DNA of 30,586 bases from Candidatus Fermentibacterota bacterium (GTDB lineage Bacteria; JAFGKV01). Shown piece after piece: positions 23,869 through 30,586 of this stretch. Numbering within the stretch: position 1 is the stretch's first letter; every line of letters begins with the position of its first letter. The position numbers were made by a program, and so were the translations under genes. Location of the stretch: positions 1 to 30,586 of the forward strand of contig JAFGKV010000017.1 of NCBI GenBank assembly GCA_016928395.1. The letters run 5' to 3'. The notes beneath the pieces were generated by a model, which was not told where the DNA came from, ran no database searches, and saw only the letters and a list, made by a program, of their open reading frames with translations.

Positions 23869-26319
23869 ATGAGACTTCTCACCCTTCTGTGCGGTGCCCT
23901 CTTGTGCGGAAGCGCATCCGGCACCAGTGGATCATACACTTTTCTTGGTGAAGTCCACCACGTCGATGCGAAAGACGCAGGTGTCGCGTTGACCTGCGAC
24001 CACGGTATCACCCTTCAGATTAGCTTCCTTGACGCCCAGGTGGTGCGTGTCACTTTGACCCGTCCGGGCGATGAACGCCCGCTGGGCCATGCCATAGCGG
24101 AGATCCCGTGGCCACGGCCTCATGAGATCGAGACGCATGAGGAAAGCCTCCTCATTGAGATTCGCTCGCCGGATCTGGCGGTCAACGTGCGCAAGCGCCC
24201 GTGCCGGATCAGCATTCGCGATCGGCACACTGGGGCCATCCTTGCCGAGGACGATCCGGGCATGGGCATCGGGTGGGACGGTGCCGAGGTAAGGAACTGG
24301 AAGACAATAGCTCCACACGAGCGGTTCTTCGGGCTGGGCGAGAAGACCGGCCCTCTTGATGTGCGTGGCCGGGAGCTCGTGCTGTGGAATACCGATAATC
24401 CCCACCATGACAACAACAGCGATCCGCTCTACCAGTCGATCCCTTTCTTCATCGGCCTACGGGACGGGCATGCCTTTGGTACCTTCTTCAACAACAGCTA
24501 TCGGAGCCGGTTCAACTTCGGCGCAGGCAACCTCCGCTACTACTCCTTTGCCGCCGAAGGCGGGGTCCTCGACTACTTCTTCATCAACGGTCCCCGCGTG
24601 TCCGAGGTGGTCCGGCGCTACACCGACCTCACGGGCCGAACGCCCATGCCGCCGATGTGGGCCTTGGGCTACCAGCAGTGCCGTTGGAGCTACTATCCCG
24701 ATACCGAGGTTCTGCGCATCGCCCGCACCTTCCGGGAAAAGGGGATCCCCGCCGATGTGATCTACTTGGATATTCACTACATGGACGACTATCGGGTCTT
24801 CACCTGGCACCCAGAGCACTTCCCGAAGCCCAAGGAACTGCTCAAGACTCTGGGTACCATGGGGTTCAAGGTCGCAGTGATCATCGATCCCGGCATCAAG
24901 GTCGATACCGAGTACCCGGTCGCGCTGCAAGGTCTGGCCGGCGACCATTTCGTGAAGTATCCCGACGGGCAGCTGTACGTCGGCGAAGTGTGGCCTGGGC
25001 CCTCGTACTTCCCTGACTTCAGCCGGCCCGCCACGCGGGTGTGGTGGGGTTCGCTGTTCAAGGGATTGGTGGATCTGGGTGTCCGCGGGTTCTGGAACGA
25101 CATGAACGAACCCGCGGTGTGGGGCCAAGCCTTTCCCAATGAGGCCGTCTTCGATGATGAGGGGCGAGGCGCCACGGGCAAGAAAATGCACAACCTCTAC
25201 GGATTCCTCATGGCCCAGGCGACCTACGATGGAGTCAGAACGCTGCAACCTGCACTGCGGCCCCTGGTGATCACCCGGGCAGGCTTTGCCGGAGAACAGA
25301 GATTCACCTCGGTGTGGACGGGTGACAACCAGGCCACCTGGCAGCACCTTGAGATGGGTGTGCGCATGCTCCAGGGCATGGGCCTCTCGGGCCTGCCTTT
25401 CGTGGGTACCGACGTGGGAGGCTTCAGCGGCACGCCGTCCCCTGAGCTGTTCGCCCGGTGGGTCCAGTTCGGCGCTGTCTCACCCTTCTTCCGGGCCCAC
25501 ACCCACCATGGCAGCGGCGACCAGGAGCCCTGGTCATTCGGCGAGGAGGTCGAGGAGATCGCCAAGGAAACCATCACGCGGCGCTATGCCATGCTTCCCT
25601 ATTTCTACAGCCTTTTCTGGGAGGCCCACACCACCGGCGCTCCGCTGCTCAGACCGCTGTTCTGGCATCATCAAGACGATCCATTAGTCTATGACCCGGC
25701 CACCCACACCCAGTTTCTTTTGGGCGAGCATCTTCTGGTCGCGCCGGTGGTTCGGGAGGGGCACGATACGCGGCGGGTCTATCTGCCGGAAGGCATGTGG
25801 CTCGATCTAGCCACCGAAATGGTCCATCACGGTCCGGGCACGATCATGGTCGACGCTCCCCTGGCGCGTGTGCCTGTGTTTCTGGGCGATGGCGGGATTC
25901 TCGTGTCGCAGGAGCCTATGCAATTCGTGGGCGAGCTGAAGCCGCGCCTGCTCAAGATCGACGCCTTCCCCGCGGACGAGCCCTCGGCCTTCATTCTCTA
26001 TGAGGATGACGGGGAGACGTGGTCCTATGAGCGAGGGGTGTATCGAACCACGACGATCTCCTGTGAACGCGACGGCGACTCCGTGCAACTGGACTTGCGG
26101 CCTTGCCATGAGACCTACGATCCCGGCCCCAAGGCGATCGAGGTGAAGATCCACGCCTGCCCGAAGCCGGCCCGCGTTCTTGATTCGGAGAGCATCCTAG
26201 CCCAGGACGCCGCTTTCCGTGGGTGGCGGTGGGACGAGGCAACACGCATTCTGACTATCAGCGTCATGGATCACCGGGTTTCGCACTCCCTCACGGCCGA
26301 GTTGGCGCCGATCGAGTAG
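23869..26319 (+). CDS. Secreted GH31 alpha-glucosidase
   Basis: An 816-residue glycoside hydrolase family 31 enzyme, which cleaves terminal alpha-linked glucose or xylose with retention. A signal peptide covers about residues 1-18, so it acts in the periplasm or outside. The N-terminal beta-sandwich contains HERFFGLGEKTGPLD (150-164). The catalytic barrel contains the nucleophile Asp411 in FWNDMNEPAVWG and the acid/base Asp486 in WTGDNQATW, plus VGTDVGGF and RAHTHHG further on. Beta-sandwich domains follow to the C-terminus with LYEDDGET. The start has AAGGAG at 23856-23861. It stands alone, with no transporter or regulator of sugar uptake in the window. Alpha-glucosidase is the default reading; alpha-xylosidase or another GH31 specificity is possible. 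Confidence 0.93.
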   Translation: MRLLTLLCGALLCGSASGTSGSYTFLGEVHHVDAKDAGVALTCDHGITLQISFLDAQVVRVTLTRPGDERPLGHAIAEIPWPRPHEIETHEESLLIEIRSPDLAVNVRKRPCRISIRDRHTGAILAEDDPGMGIGWDGAEVRNWKTIAPHERFFGLGEKTGPLDVRGRELVLWNTDNPHHDNNSDPLYQSIPFFIGLRDGHAFGTFFNNSYRSRFNFGAGNLRYYSFAAEGGVLDYFFINGPRVSEVVRRYTDLTGRTPMPPMWALGYQQCRWSYYPDTEVLRIARTFREKGIPADVIYLDIHYMDDYRVFTWHPEHFPKPKELLKTLGTMGFKVAVIIDPGIKVDTEYPVALQGLAGDHFVKYPDGQLYVGEVWPGPSYFPDFSRPATRVWWGSLFKGLVDLGVRGFWNDMNEPAVWGQAFPNEAVFDDEGRGATGKKMHNLYGFLMAQATYDGVRTLQPALRPLVITRAGFAGEQRFTSVWTGDNQATWQHLEMGVRMLQGMGLSGLPFVGTDVGGFSGTPSPELFARWVQFGAVSPFFRAHTHHGSGDQEPWSFGEEVEEIAKETITRRYAMLPYFYSLFWEAHTTGAPLLRPLFWHHQDDPLVYDPATHTQFLLGEHLLVAPVVREGHDTRRVYLPEGMWLDLATEMVHHGPGTIMVDAPLARVPVFLGDGGILVSQEPMQFVGELKPRLLKIDAFPADEPSAFILYEDDGETWSYERGVYRTTTISCERDGDSVQLDLRPCHETYDPGPKAIEVKIHACPKPARVLDSESILAQDAAFRGWRWDEATRILTISVMDHRVSHSLTAELAPIE

Positions 26320-26481
26320 CCGATCCGAGACGGCGCTGTGCTCGCTCCGCGAGAGACGGATAGTTCTCAGTTGGGCGTGGTGCGAGCCCTCCGCGCCGGG
26401 TAGTCAAGACGAATCCCGACCCTCCAGAAGGTAGAAAGCACGGATCGTACACCAGGAGGAAAGACGCACCCTCGGCGTCAT

Positions 26482-26508
26482 CCGCCGGAGTCCTGCAGAA
26501 ACCGGCGG
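26482..26508 (-). terminator. GC-rich inverted repeat after pyruvate kinase
   Basis: CCGCCGG (26482-26488) and CCGGCGG (26502-26508) form a perfect 7-bp stem with a 13-nt loop, starting one base after the pyk stop codon on the minus strand. There is no T-run. It lies in the 190-bp convergent gap between GH31 and pyk and may act as a factor-dependent or bidirectional terminator. The rest of that gap (26320-26481) shows only a small CTCGC/GCGAG hairpin near 26341-26353. Confidence 0.35.
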
Positions 26509-26509
26509 T

Positions 26510-27928
26510 TCAGCGACGACCGACCGTGTGCACCTGAAGGGTATTAGTCTCGCCACCGCCTCCGAAGGGAATCCCGGCGGTAAGGACTATACGCTCACCC
26601 CACCCAGCCAGGCCCAGATCCTGTACCCTGGCCAACATGCCTGCAATCAACACGTCGGTAGTTTCCGGCTCCGGCACCAGAACGGGCGTAACACCCCATA
26701 CCAGCGCCAGGTGGCGAAGAGTTGTGCGGTTTGGCGTCATGGCGACAATGGGCATGGGGGGCCGGTGCCGTGCGACCATACGAGCCGTGGTGCCCGACAT
26801 GGTCGGGGTGACGATGGCCTTGGCGTCCAACCCGCGGGCGATCTGCACGGCCGCGGCACTGATGGCCCTCGTGATGGAGGAGGGCCCTTCAGGAGCCGTC
26901 TCGATGGGAGCGCCAGGCAGCTCGTGGGACTCCGCGTGAAGGCAGATCCGAGCCATGGTCTCCACCGCCTCCACCGGGTAATGCCCTACCGCGGTCTCGC
27001 CGGAGAGCATGACCGCGTCTGTCCCGTCCAGAATGGCATTAGCCACGTCGGATGCTTCCGCCCGGGTAGGATAGGGGCTCTCGATCATAGTCTGCAGCAT
27101 CTGGGTGGCGGTGATGACCGGTTTTCCCACGCGGTTGCACGCGCGAATGATCCGTTTCTGATGAAAGGGAACCTCTTCCGCCGGTGTCTCCACGCCCAGA
27201 TCTCCCCTGGCGACCATGACCGCATCCGCCTCCTCCAGGATGGAGTCGAATGCGTCCAACGCCTCGGGCTTCTCTATCTTGGCGATGATGGCCATGTCGG
27301 CCTTGGCATGCTCGACAAGCTGCCGCAGCTCGCAGATATCGGAGGGCCGCCGCACAAATGAGAGCGCGACGAAATCGGCCTTCTGCTGAATGGCAAATGC
27401 AAGATCCTCACGATCCTTGGCGGTCACGGCCGACATGGAGAGGGAGCCGCCGGGAACATTGATTCCCTTGCGTGCCATGAGCCTTCCACCTGTCACCACC
27501 CGGGACTTGACACACCCGTCCCCGACGTCGATCACCTGCACTTCCAGCGCACCGTCATCAAAGAGCACGCGCTGCCCCTCGCGGAGGTCGCGCAACAAAC
27601 CAGGGTGCGGCACGGGCACAGTGTCCACAGATGCCGGCTCCCCGGCACAGAGCCGAACCGTCGCGCCCTGGATCAACTCCATCCCTTCTAAAGGAAGCGC
27701 CCCGACCCTCAACTTGGGGCCCTGGAGGTCCGCCAAGATGCCGACGAGACGGCATTCCTCGTCCGCGATTCGGCGTATGGTGGCGATGGCTTCAGCCTTC
27801 GTGGCGTGATCGCCATAGGAGAAGTTGATCCGTGCGAGGTTCATACCGGCGCGAATCAGCGCCCGGATCATTTCCGGGGAGCTGGATGCGGGGCCAATGG
27901 TGCAGATGATCTTTGTCCGGCGCTTCAA
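26510..27928 (-). CDS. pyk: Pyruvate kinase
   Basis: A 472-residue cytoplasmic enzyme that makes pyruvate and ATP from phosphoenolpyruvate and ADP. Visible motifs: KIICTIGPASSS at the N-terminus, ARINFSYGDH (usually NFSHG), the active-site IAKIEKPEALDAFD followed by AVMVARGDLGVE, the AVMLSGETAVGHYP strand and the C-terminal GGGGETNTLQVHTVGRR. The length matches single-domain-set bacterial PykF/PykA-type enzymes. The start codon appears to be TTG (27926-27928), with GGAG about eight bases upstream; no better in-frame start precedes the conserved N-terminal strand. The 155-bp gap upstream shows no clear promoter. Confidence 0.95.
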   Translation of the reverse strand: MKRRTKIICTIGPASSSPEMIRALIRAGMNLARINFSYGDHATKAEAIATIRRIADEECRLVGILADLQGPKLRVGALPLEGMELIQGATVRLCAGEPASVDTVPVPHPGLLRDLREGQRVLFDDGALEVQVIDVGDGCVKSRVVTGGRLMARKGINVPGGSLSMSAVTAKDREDLAFAIQQKADFVALSFVRRPSDICELRQLVEHAKADMAIIAKIEKPEALDAFDSILEEADAVMVARGDLGVETPAEEVPFHQKRIIRACNRVGKPVITATQMLQTMIESPYPTRAEASDVANAILDGTDAVMLSGETAVGHYPVEAVETMARICLHAESHELPGAPIETAPEGPSSITRAISAAAVQIARGLDAKAIVTPTMSGTTARMVARHRPPMPIVAMTPNRTTLRHLALVWGVTPVLVPEPETTDVLIAGMLARVQDLGLAGWGERIVLTAGIPFGGGGETNTLQVHTVGRR

Positions 27929-28083
27929 GGTCCACGCTCCGCGACATCAGAGAACATGACGGGGATCATGGAAGGGAGGAGACCAGCCATCTCACGGTCA
28001 AGTCCTGCAATGGTCCATCCAGCCGTCCTGCGCCAATGGCAGCGAGGCCACCAGGTCCGGCCGCCAAAGCCATGCGTCAGGGA

Positions 28084-30586
28084 CTACTCCTGAATCTCGA
28101 AGTCAAACTCGCCCACCGGCGGGGAAGCGGGGGACTCATTGCCCGCAGCATCCGTGGCCGTGACGCGATACGTGTAGTTCACAGCCACATCACCCAACCC
28201 CTCGGTGATCTGGACGCTGGTGCCCGCCGGCGTGGCCCACGGCGTCATGCCCTGGACACTGAAGAAGGCCGACAAGCTGCGGTACACAGAGTAGTAATCG
28301 ACACCGACATTGTCGGTGGCGGGGCTCCAGCTCAGCGTACCGTCATTGGCCAACATCGGATTCGAAGGTGTAGTGGGTGCGAGTATGTCGCCTCCCGCCA
28401 GCCAAGACAGCGAGCGGGAGATGACGGTTCCGATATTGTCGGGATTCGACGCAAGAGCTGGGAATGCCTCCAGCGGCACGCCGAAGAACATCGTCTTGAA
28501 GGACGCGGGGCCCTCCCCGGCATACCGGATCACCACAGAGCTATTGCTGCCTTGCATTCTGAACACGGTGACCGCCCCGATTCCCGGGGTGATCGCATCC
28601 GGCATGACATCCAGCCCGGTGGGGTAGGACAGTGTCGCGCTGATCCCATCACCGACGGGGTCACCGGTCGTGCCATCCACTGCCGAGCCGCTTATGTTCG
28701 CCTGAGAGCTGGTGATGCGCAGATAGGAAGTCGTCAAAGGTGCCGAAGGATAGTTCGGCGCGTAGTTCTCCGCCGAGAGCAGCAGCGAGCCCTCCTGGTT
28801 CAGATAGGCAATCAGGTTGGCCTGATTGTCGGGCGTGATGCCGGTCGAGCCCTGGTCGCCCGCGGTCCAGATCACGGTGTGATGGGCCAGCAGGGTATCC
28901 AACGGCACCACGGCCTTGCCTGGATCGAAGGTGTTCCACCGGGTGTGGGCGTACCCCAGTTCGAGCAGGGCGTCGATGATACGGGTTTCGGTGATCTCCG
29001 CATCGGAATCCACCACCAGAAGGTCGGCCTGGCCAATCAGGAGGTTCACGACGCCCGAGACACTATGGAATCCAGCATTGGAGCTTATCTGGAGTGAGAG
29101 CTGCGCTCCGTAGGGTATCGGGCAGTCACCATCCGCGGTGAGGGTGAACGTGGGGCTGATGGTTTGAGCACCTGAAGGGATGTCTCCCAGAGCCTGGGTT
29201 GTCGGGCCAATGATCGTCAGGTAGGGATCCGATTCACTAATCGCAAGCTGCGTACCCAAGGCGGTACCGGATCCGCCATTGACCACGGTGACGGTGAGGC
29301 CCACCGTTTCGCCCGGATCAAGCCGGCCATTGCCGTTGCCTTCCGTGTCGTCTATCTGCCAGCCAGCCTCGGCCAGATCAGGAGCATGAACCGTGAGGGG
29401 AAAGTCTGCCTCCCACGAGTCAAGACCAGAGACGATGTCCAGATGGAAGGGCACTACCGTATTGTCCGCCAGCGATCCCACCTCGAACACGTACGGCTCA
29501 CCCGGCAGCGCCGTCGCTCCCGGCGCCATGTCGCCGTATCCCTGGCTCGGCGCCGTCACCGCGATCTGACCATTCGTCGTGCTTAAGGTGCCCACCACCC
29601 CATACGCCGTCTCGATGCCGACATTCTTCAGCTCGATGTTCAGCGACACCGTCTCGCCGATATCCGCCTGCCCATCGCCCAGCACCGTGGTGCTCTGGTA
29701 GATCACATACGGCCCCGTCGGCGGGATTACCTCGATATCCGCCTGGATCGGCTCCTTGTTGTACCCCGTGATCGTCAGCTTCACCGTGCCCGGCACATTC
29801 AGCGGCTCGTTCAACGTCACGTTCACCGTGCCCGCGCCGTCCGTATATCCCGAACCAAGCCATTCGCCTTCCGCCGAGACTCCCACCAACGCCCCCTCCA
29901 CCCCCGCTACCGTCACCGGAATCGAACTCGTCCCCACCAACACCGCCGTCGGATACGTCGCCGCCATGGCTGCCGGACTGTCCGTCCGCATCTGCACCGA
30001 ACAGTCCCCGAAAATGATCCACGTGTTGAAATGACTTGTGCCGTCATACCCTCCGTTGTAGTGCTCCAGCATCGCCATGCCCCCGATGAACAGCGTGCCG
30101 CCTACCGTATTGTACCGGTCGCTCACCAGACTGTCCACAAACCCCTGCTGCCCGTATTGCGGGGGAGTCCAGCCCTGGCTTATGCTGGACATGTAGGCAG
30201 CCAAAGCTCCCCGCGGCTGGCCCCCGCTCTGCGCCCGGAGCCACGCCTCGCCGAAACACGTCGTCGTGCTGAAGTTCCCATTGTCGCATGCCACCGAGTG
30301 TATCACCGGCAGCATCCAGTAGTTCGACAACGCATTCACATTCGTGTTCGAAAACCCGGTCGTACCCCATGACGTCGACGAGCCATGCCCCATGTACACC
30401 ACCAGGCTCCGCCCCTCGTTCAACGCCGCCGTCACCATCGCCGCCGTCGCCGAAGGATCGTAGATCTGATCCATCTCCGTGTACGTGTAGTTCAATAGCT
30501 TTGTCCGAAACCCGTTTATCCACTGATAGTCCGGCGGGCTCCCCTGGTTGCTGGCAATCCCTGTCGCCTTGTGATACCATGCAGAA
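28084..30586 (-). CDS. Gingipain-like C25 cysteine protease, 3' part (5' end outside window)
   Basis: About 833 residues are visible; the frame stays open to the right edge, so the signal peptide, propeptide and N-terminal catalytic half are missing. The catalytic His lies in MGHGSSTSWG (codon 30387-30385) and the catalytic Cys in HSVACDNGNF (codon 30288-30286), both closely matching gingipain R. The AYMSSISQGW and NTWIIFGDCSVQMRT segments also fit. Next is a C25_C Ig-like domain ending in TGYNKEPI, two CARDB-like domains (LGDGQADIGETV and GNGRLDPGETV), a ThuA/flavodoxin-like domain (ADLLVVDSDAE onward, about 29035-28400) and a final FN3-like domain ending GEFDFEIQE. Substrate specificity cannot be inferred. 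A secreted or surface protease is the firm reading; the first in-frame start-like codon at 30495 is not the real start. Confidence 0.92.
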   Translation of the reverse strand, partial: SAWYHKATGIASNQGSPPDYQWINGFRTKLLNYTYTEMDQIYDPSATAAMVTAALNEGRSLVVYMGHGSSTSWGTTGFSNTNVNALSNYWMLPVIHSVACDNGNFSTTTCFGEAWLRAQSGGQPRGALAAYMSSISQGWTPPQYGQQGFVDSLVSDRYNTVGGTLFIGGMAMLEHYNGGYDGTSHFNTWIIFGDCSVQMRTDSPAAMAATYPTAVLVGTSSIPVTVAGVEGALVGVSAEGEWLGSGYTDGAGTVNVTLNEPLNVPGTVKLTITGYNKEPIQADIEVIPPTGPYVIYQSTTVLGDGQADIGETVSLNIELKNVGIETAYGVVGTLSTTNGQIAVTAPSQGYGDMAPGATALPGEPYVFEVGSLADNTVVPFHLDIVSGLDSWEADFPLTVHAPDLAEAGWQIDDTEGNGNGRLDPGETVGLTVTVVNGGSGTALGTQLAISESDPYLTIIGPTTQALGDIPSGAQTISPTFTLTADGDCPIPYGAQLSLQISSNAGFHSVSGVVNLLIGQADLLVVDSDAEITETRIIDALLELGYAHTRWNTFDPGKAVVPLDTLLAHHTVIWTAGDQGSTGITPDNQANLIAYLNQEGSLLLSAENYAPNYPSAPLTTSYLRITSSQANISGSAVDGTTGDPVGDGISATLSYPTGLDVMPDAITPGIGAVTVFRMQGSNSSVVIRYAGEGPASFKTMFFGVPLEAFPALASNPDNIGTVISRSLSWLAGGDILAPTTPSNPMLANDGTLSWSPATDNVGVDYYSVYRSLSAFFSVQGMTPWATPAGTSVQITEGLGDVAVNYTYRVTATDAAGNESPASPPVGEFDFEIQE

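Noticed and set aside
24457-25347. Minus-strand open frame of 296 codons inside the GH31 gene
   Set aside because: Fully antisense to the catalytic barrel of GH31; no domain or start signal.
27913-29097. Plus-strand open frame of 394 codons opposite the C25 protease
   Set aside because: The product is Arg/Gly/His-rich and low in hydrophobic patterning, typical of the antisense of a GC-rich gene.
1-30586. tRNA, rRNA, CRISPR array, insertion sequence or prophage
   Set aside because: I saw no cloverleaf, spaced direct repeats, transposase or integrase motif on either strand; the gaps between genes are short and accounted for.

Overview
The window is GC-rich (roughly 60% by eye), densely coding bacterial DNA with no RNA gene, CRISPR array or insertion sequence that I can see. 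It contains a GWxTD-domain protein, a PorV/PorQ-type outer-membrane protein, a gingipain-type (C25) secreted protease, secreted proteins with fibronectin-like modules and an outer-membrane-type lipoprotein. Together these point to a Gram-negative member of the wider FCB/Gemmatimonadota-like group (Eisenbacteria, Krumholzibacteriota, Latescibacterota or similar). The phylum is inference; the Gram-negative secreted and outer-membrane repertoire is read from the sequence.

Layout. 1-133: a degenerate 14-bp tandem repeat and a possible terminator. 134-3835 (minus): D-Ala-D-Ala ligase, a fold-I PLP aminotransferase and a GWxTD protein, probably one operon. 3938-4885 (plus): the GTPase Era, divergent from ddl. 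5025-19961 (plus): a long co-directional block. It opens with a good sigma70-like promoter and an exopolysaccharide set: Wza-like exporter, Wzc-like tyrosine autokinase, polyprenyl-phosphate-type GT2, SDR sugar epimerase and GT4. A PorV/PorQ-like protein follows, then three consecutive alkaline-phosphatase-superfamily proteins, the last a 1062-residue fusion of an MprF-type flippase-like membrane domain, a second membrane bundle and a sulfatase-fold domain, and finally a YbhB/PEBP protein. 20017-23446 (minus): a secreted FN3-like protein, a second PLP aminotransferase, a small orphan ORF and a lipoprotein with a YfaP/DUF2135-like domain. 23869-26319 (plus): a secreted GH31 alpha-glucosidase. 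26510-30586 (minus): pyruvate kinase and the 3' part of a large C25 protease running off the right edge.

How the genes may work together. The first five genes of the plus-strand block are tightly packed (4-bp, 1-bp and 19-bp overlaps) and look like synthesis and export of a surface glycan. The three phosphatase-fold proteins carry Ser or Thr, not Cys, at the nucleophile position. They are therefore more likely phosphodiesterases or phospho-group transferases than sulfatases, and could decorate or trim the glycan or its lipid carrier. The most unusual object is the 1062-residue fusion at 16178-19366, which physically joins a flippase-like domain to an extracytoplasmic phosphatase-fold domain. 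A second theme is a shared C-terminal FN3-like module ending in Gly-Glu-Phe-Asp-Phe, present in both the small secreted protein at 20017-20586 and the C25 protease at 28084-30586.
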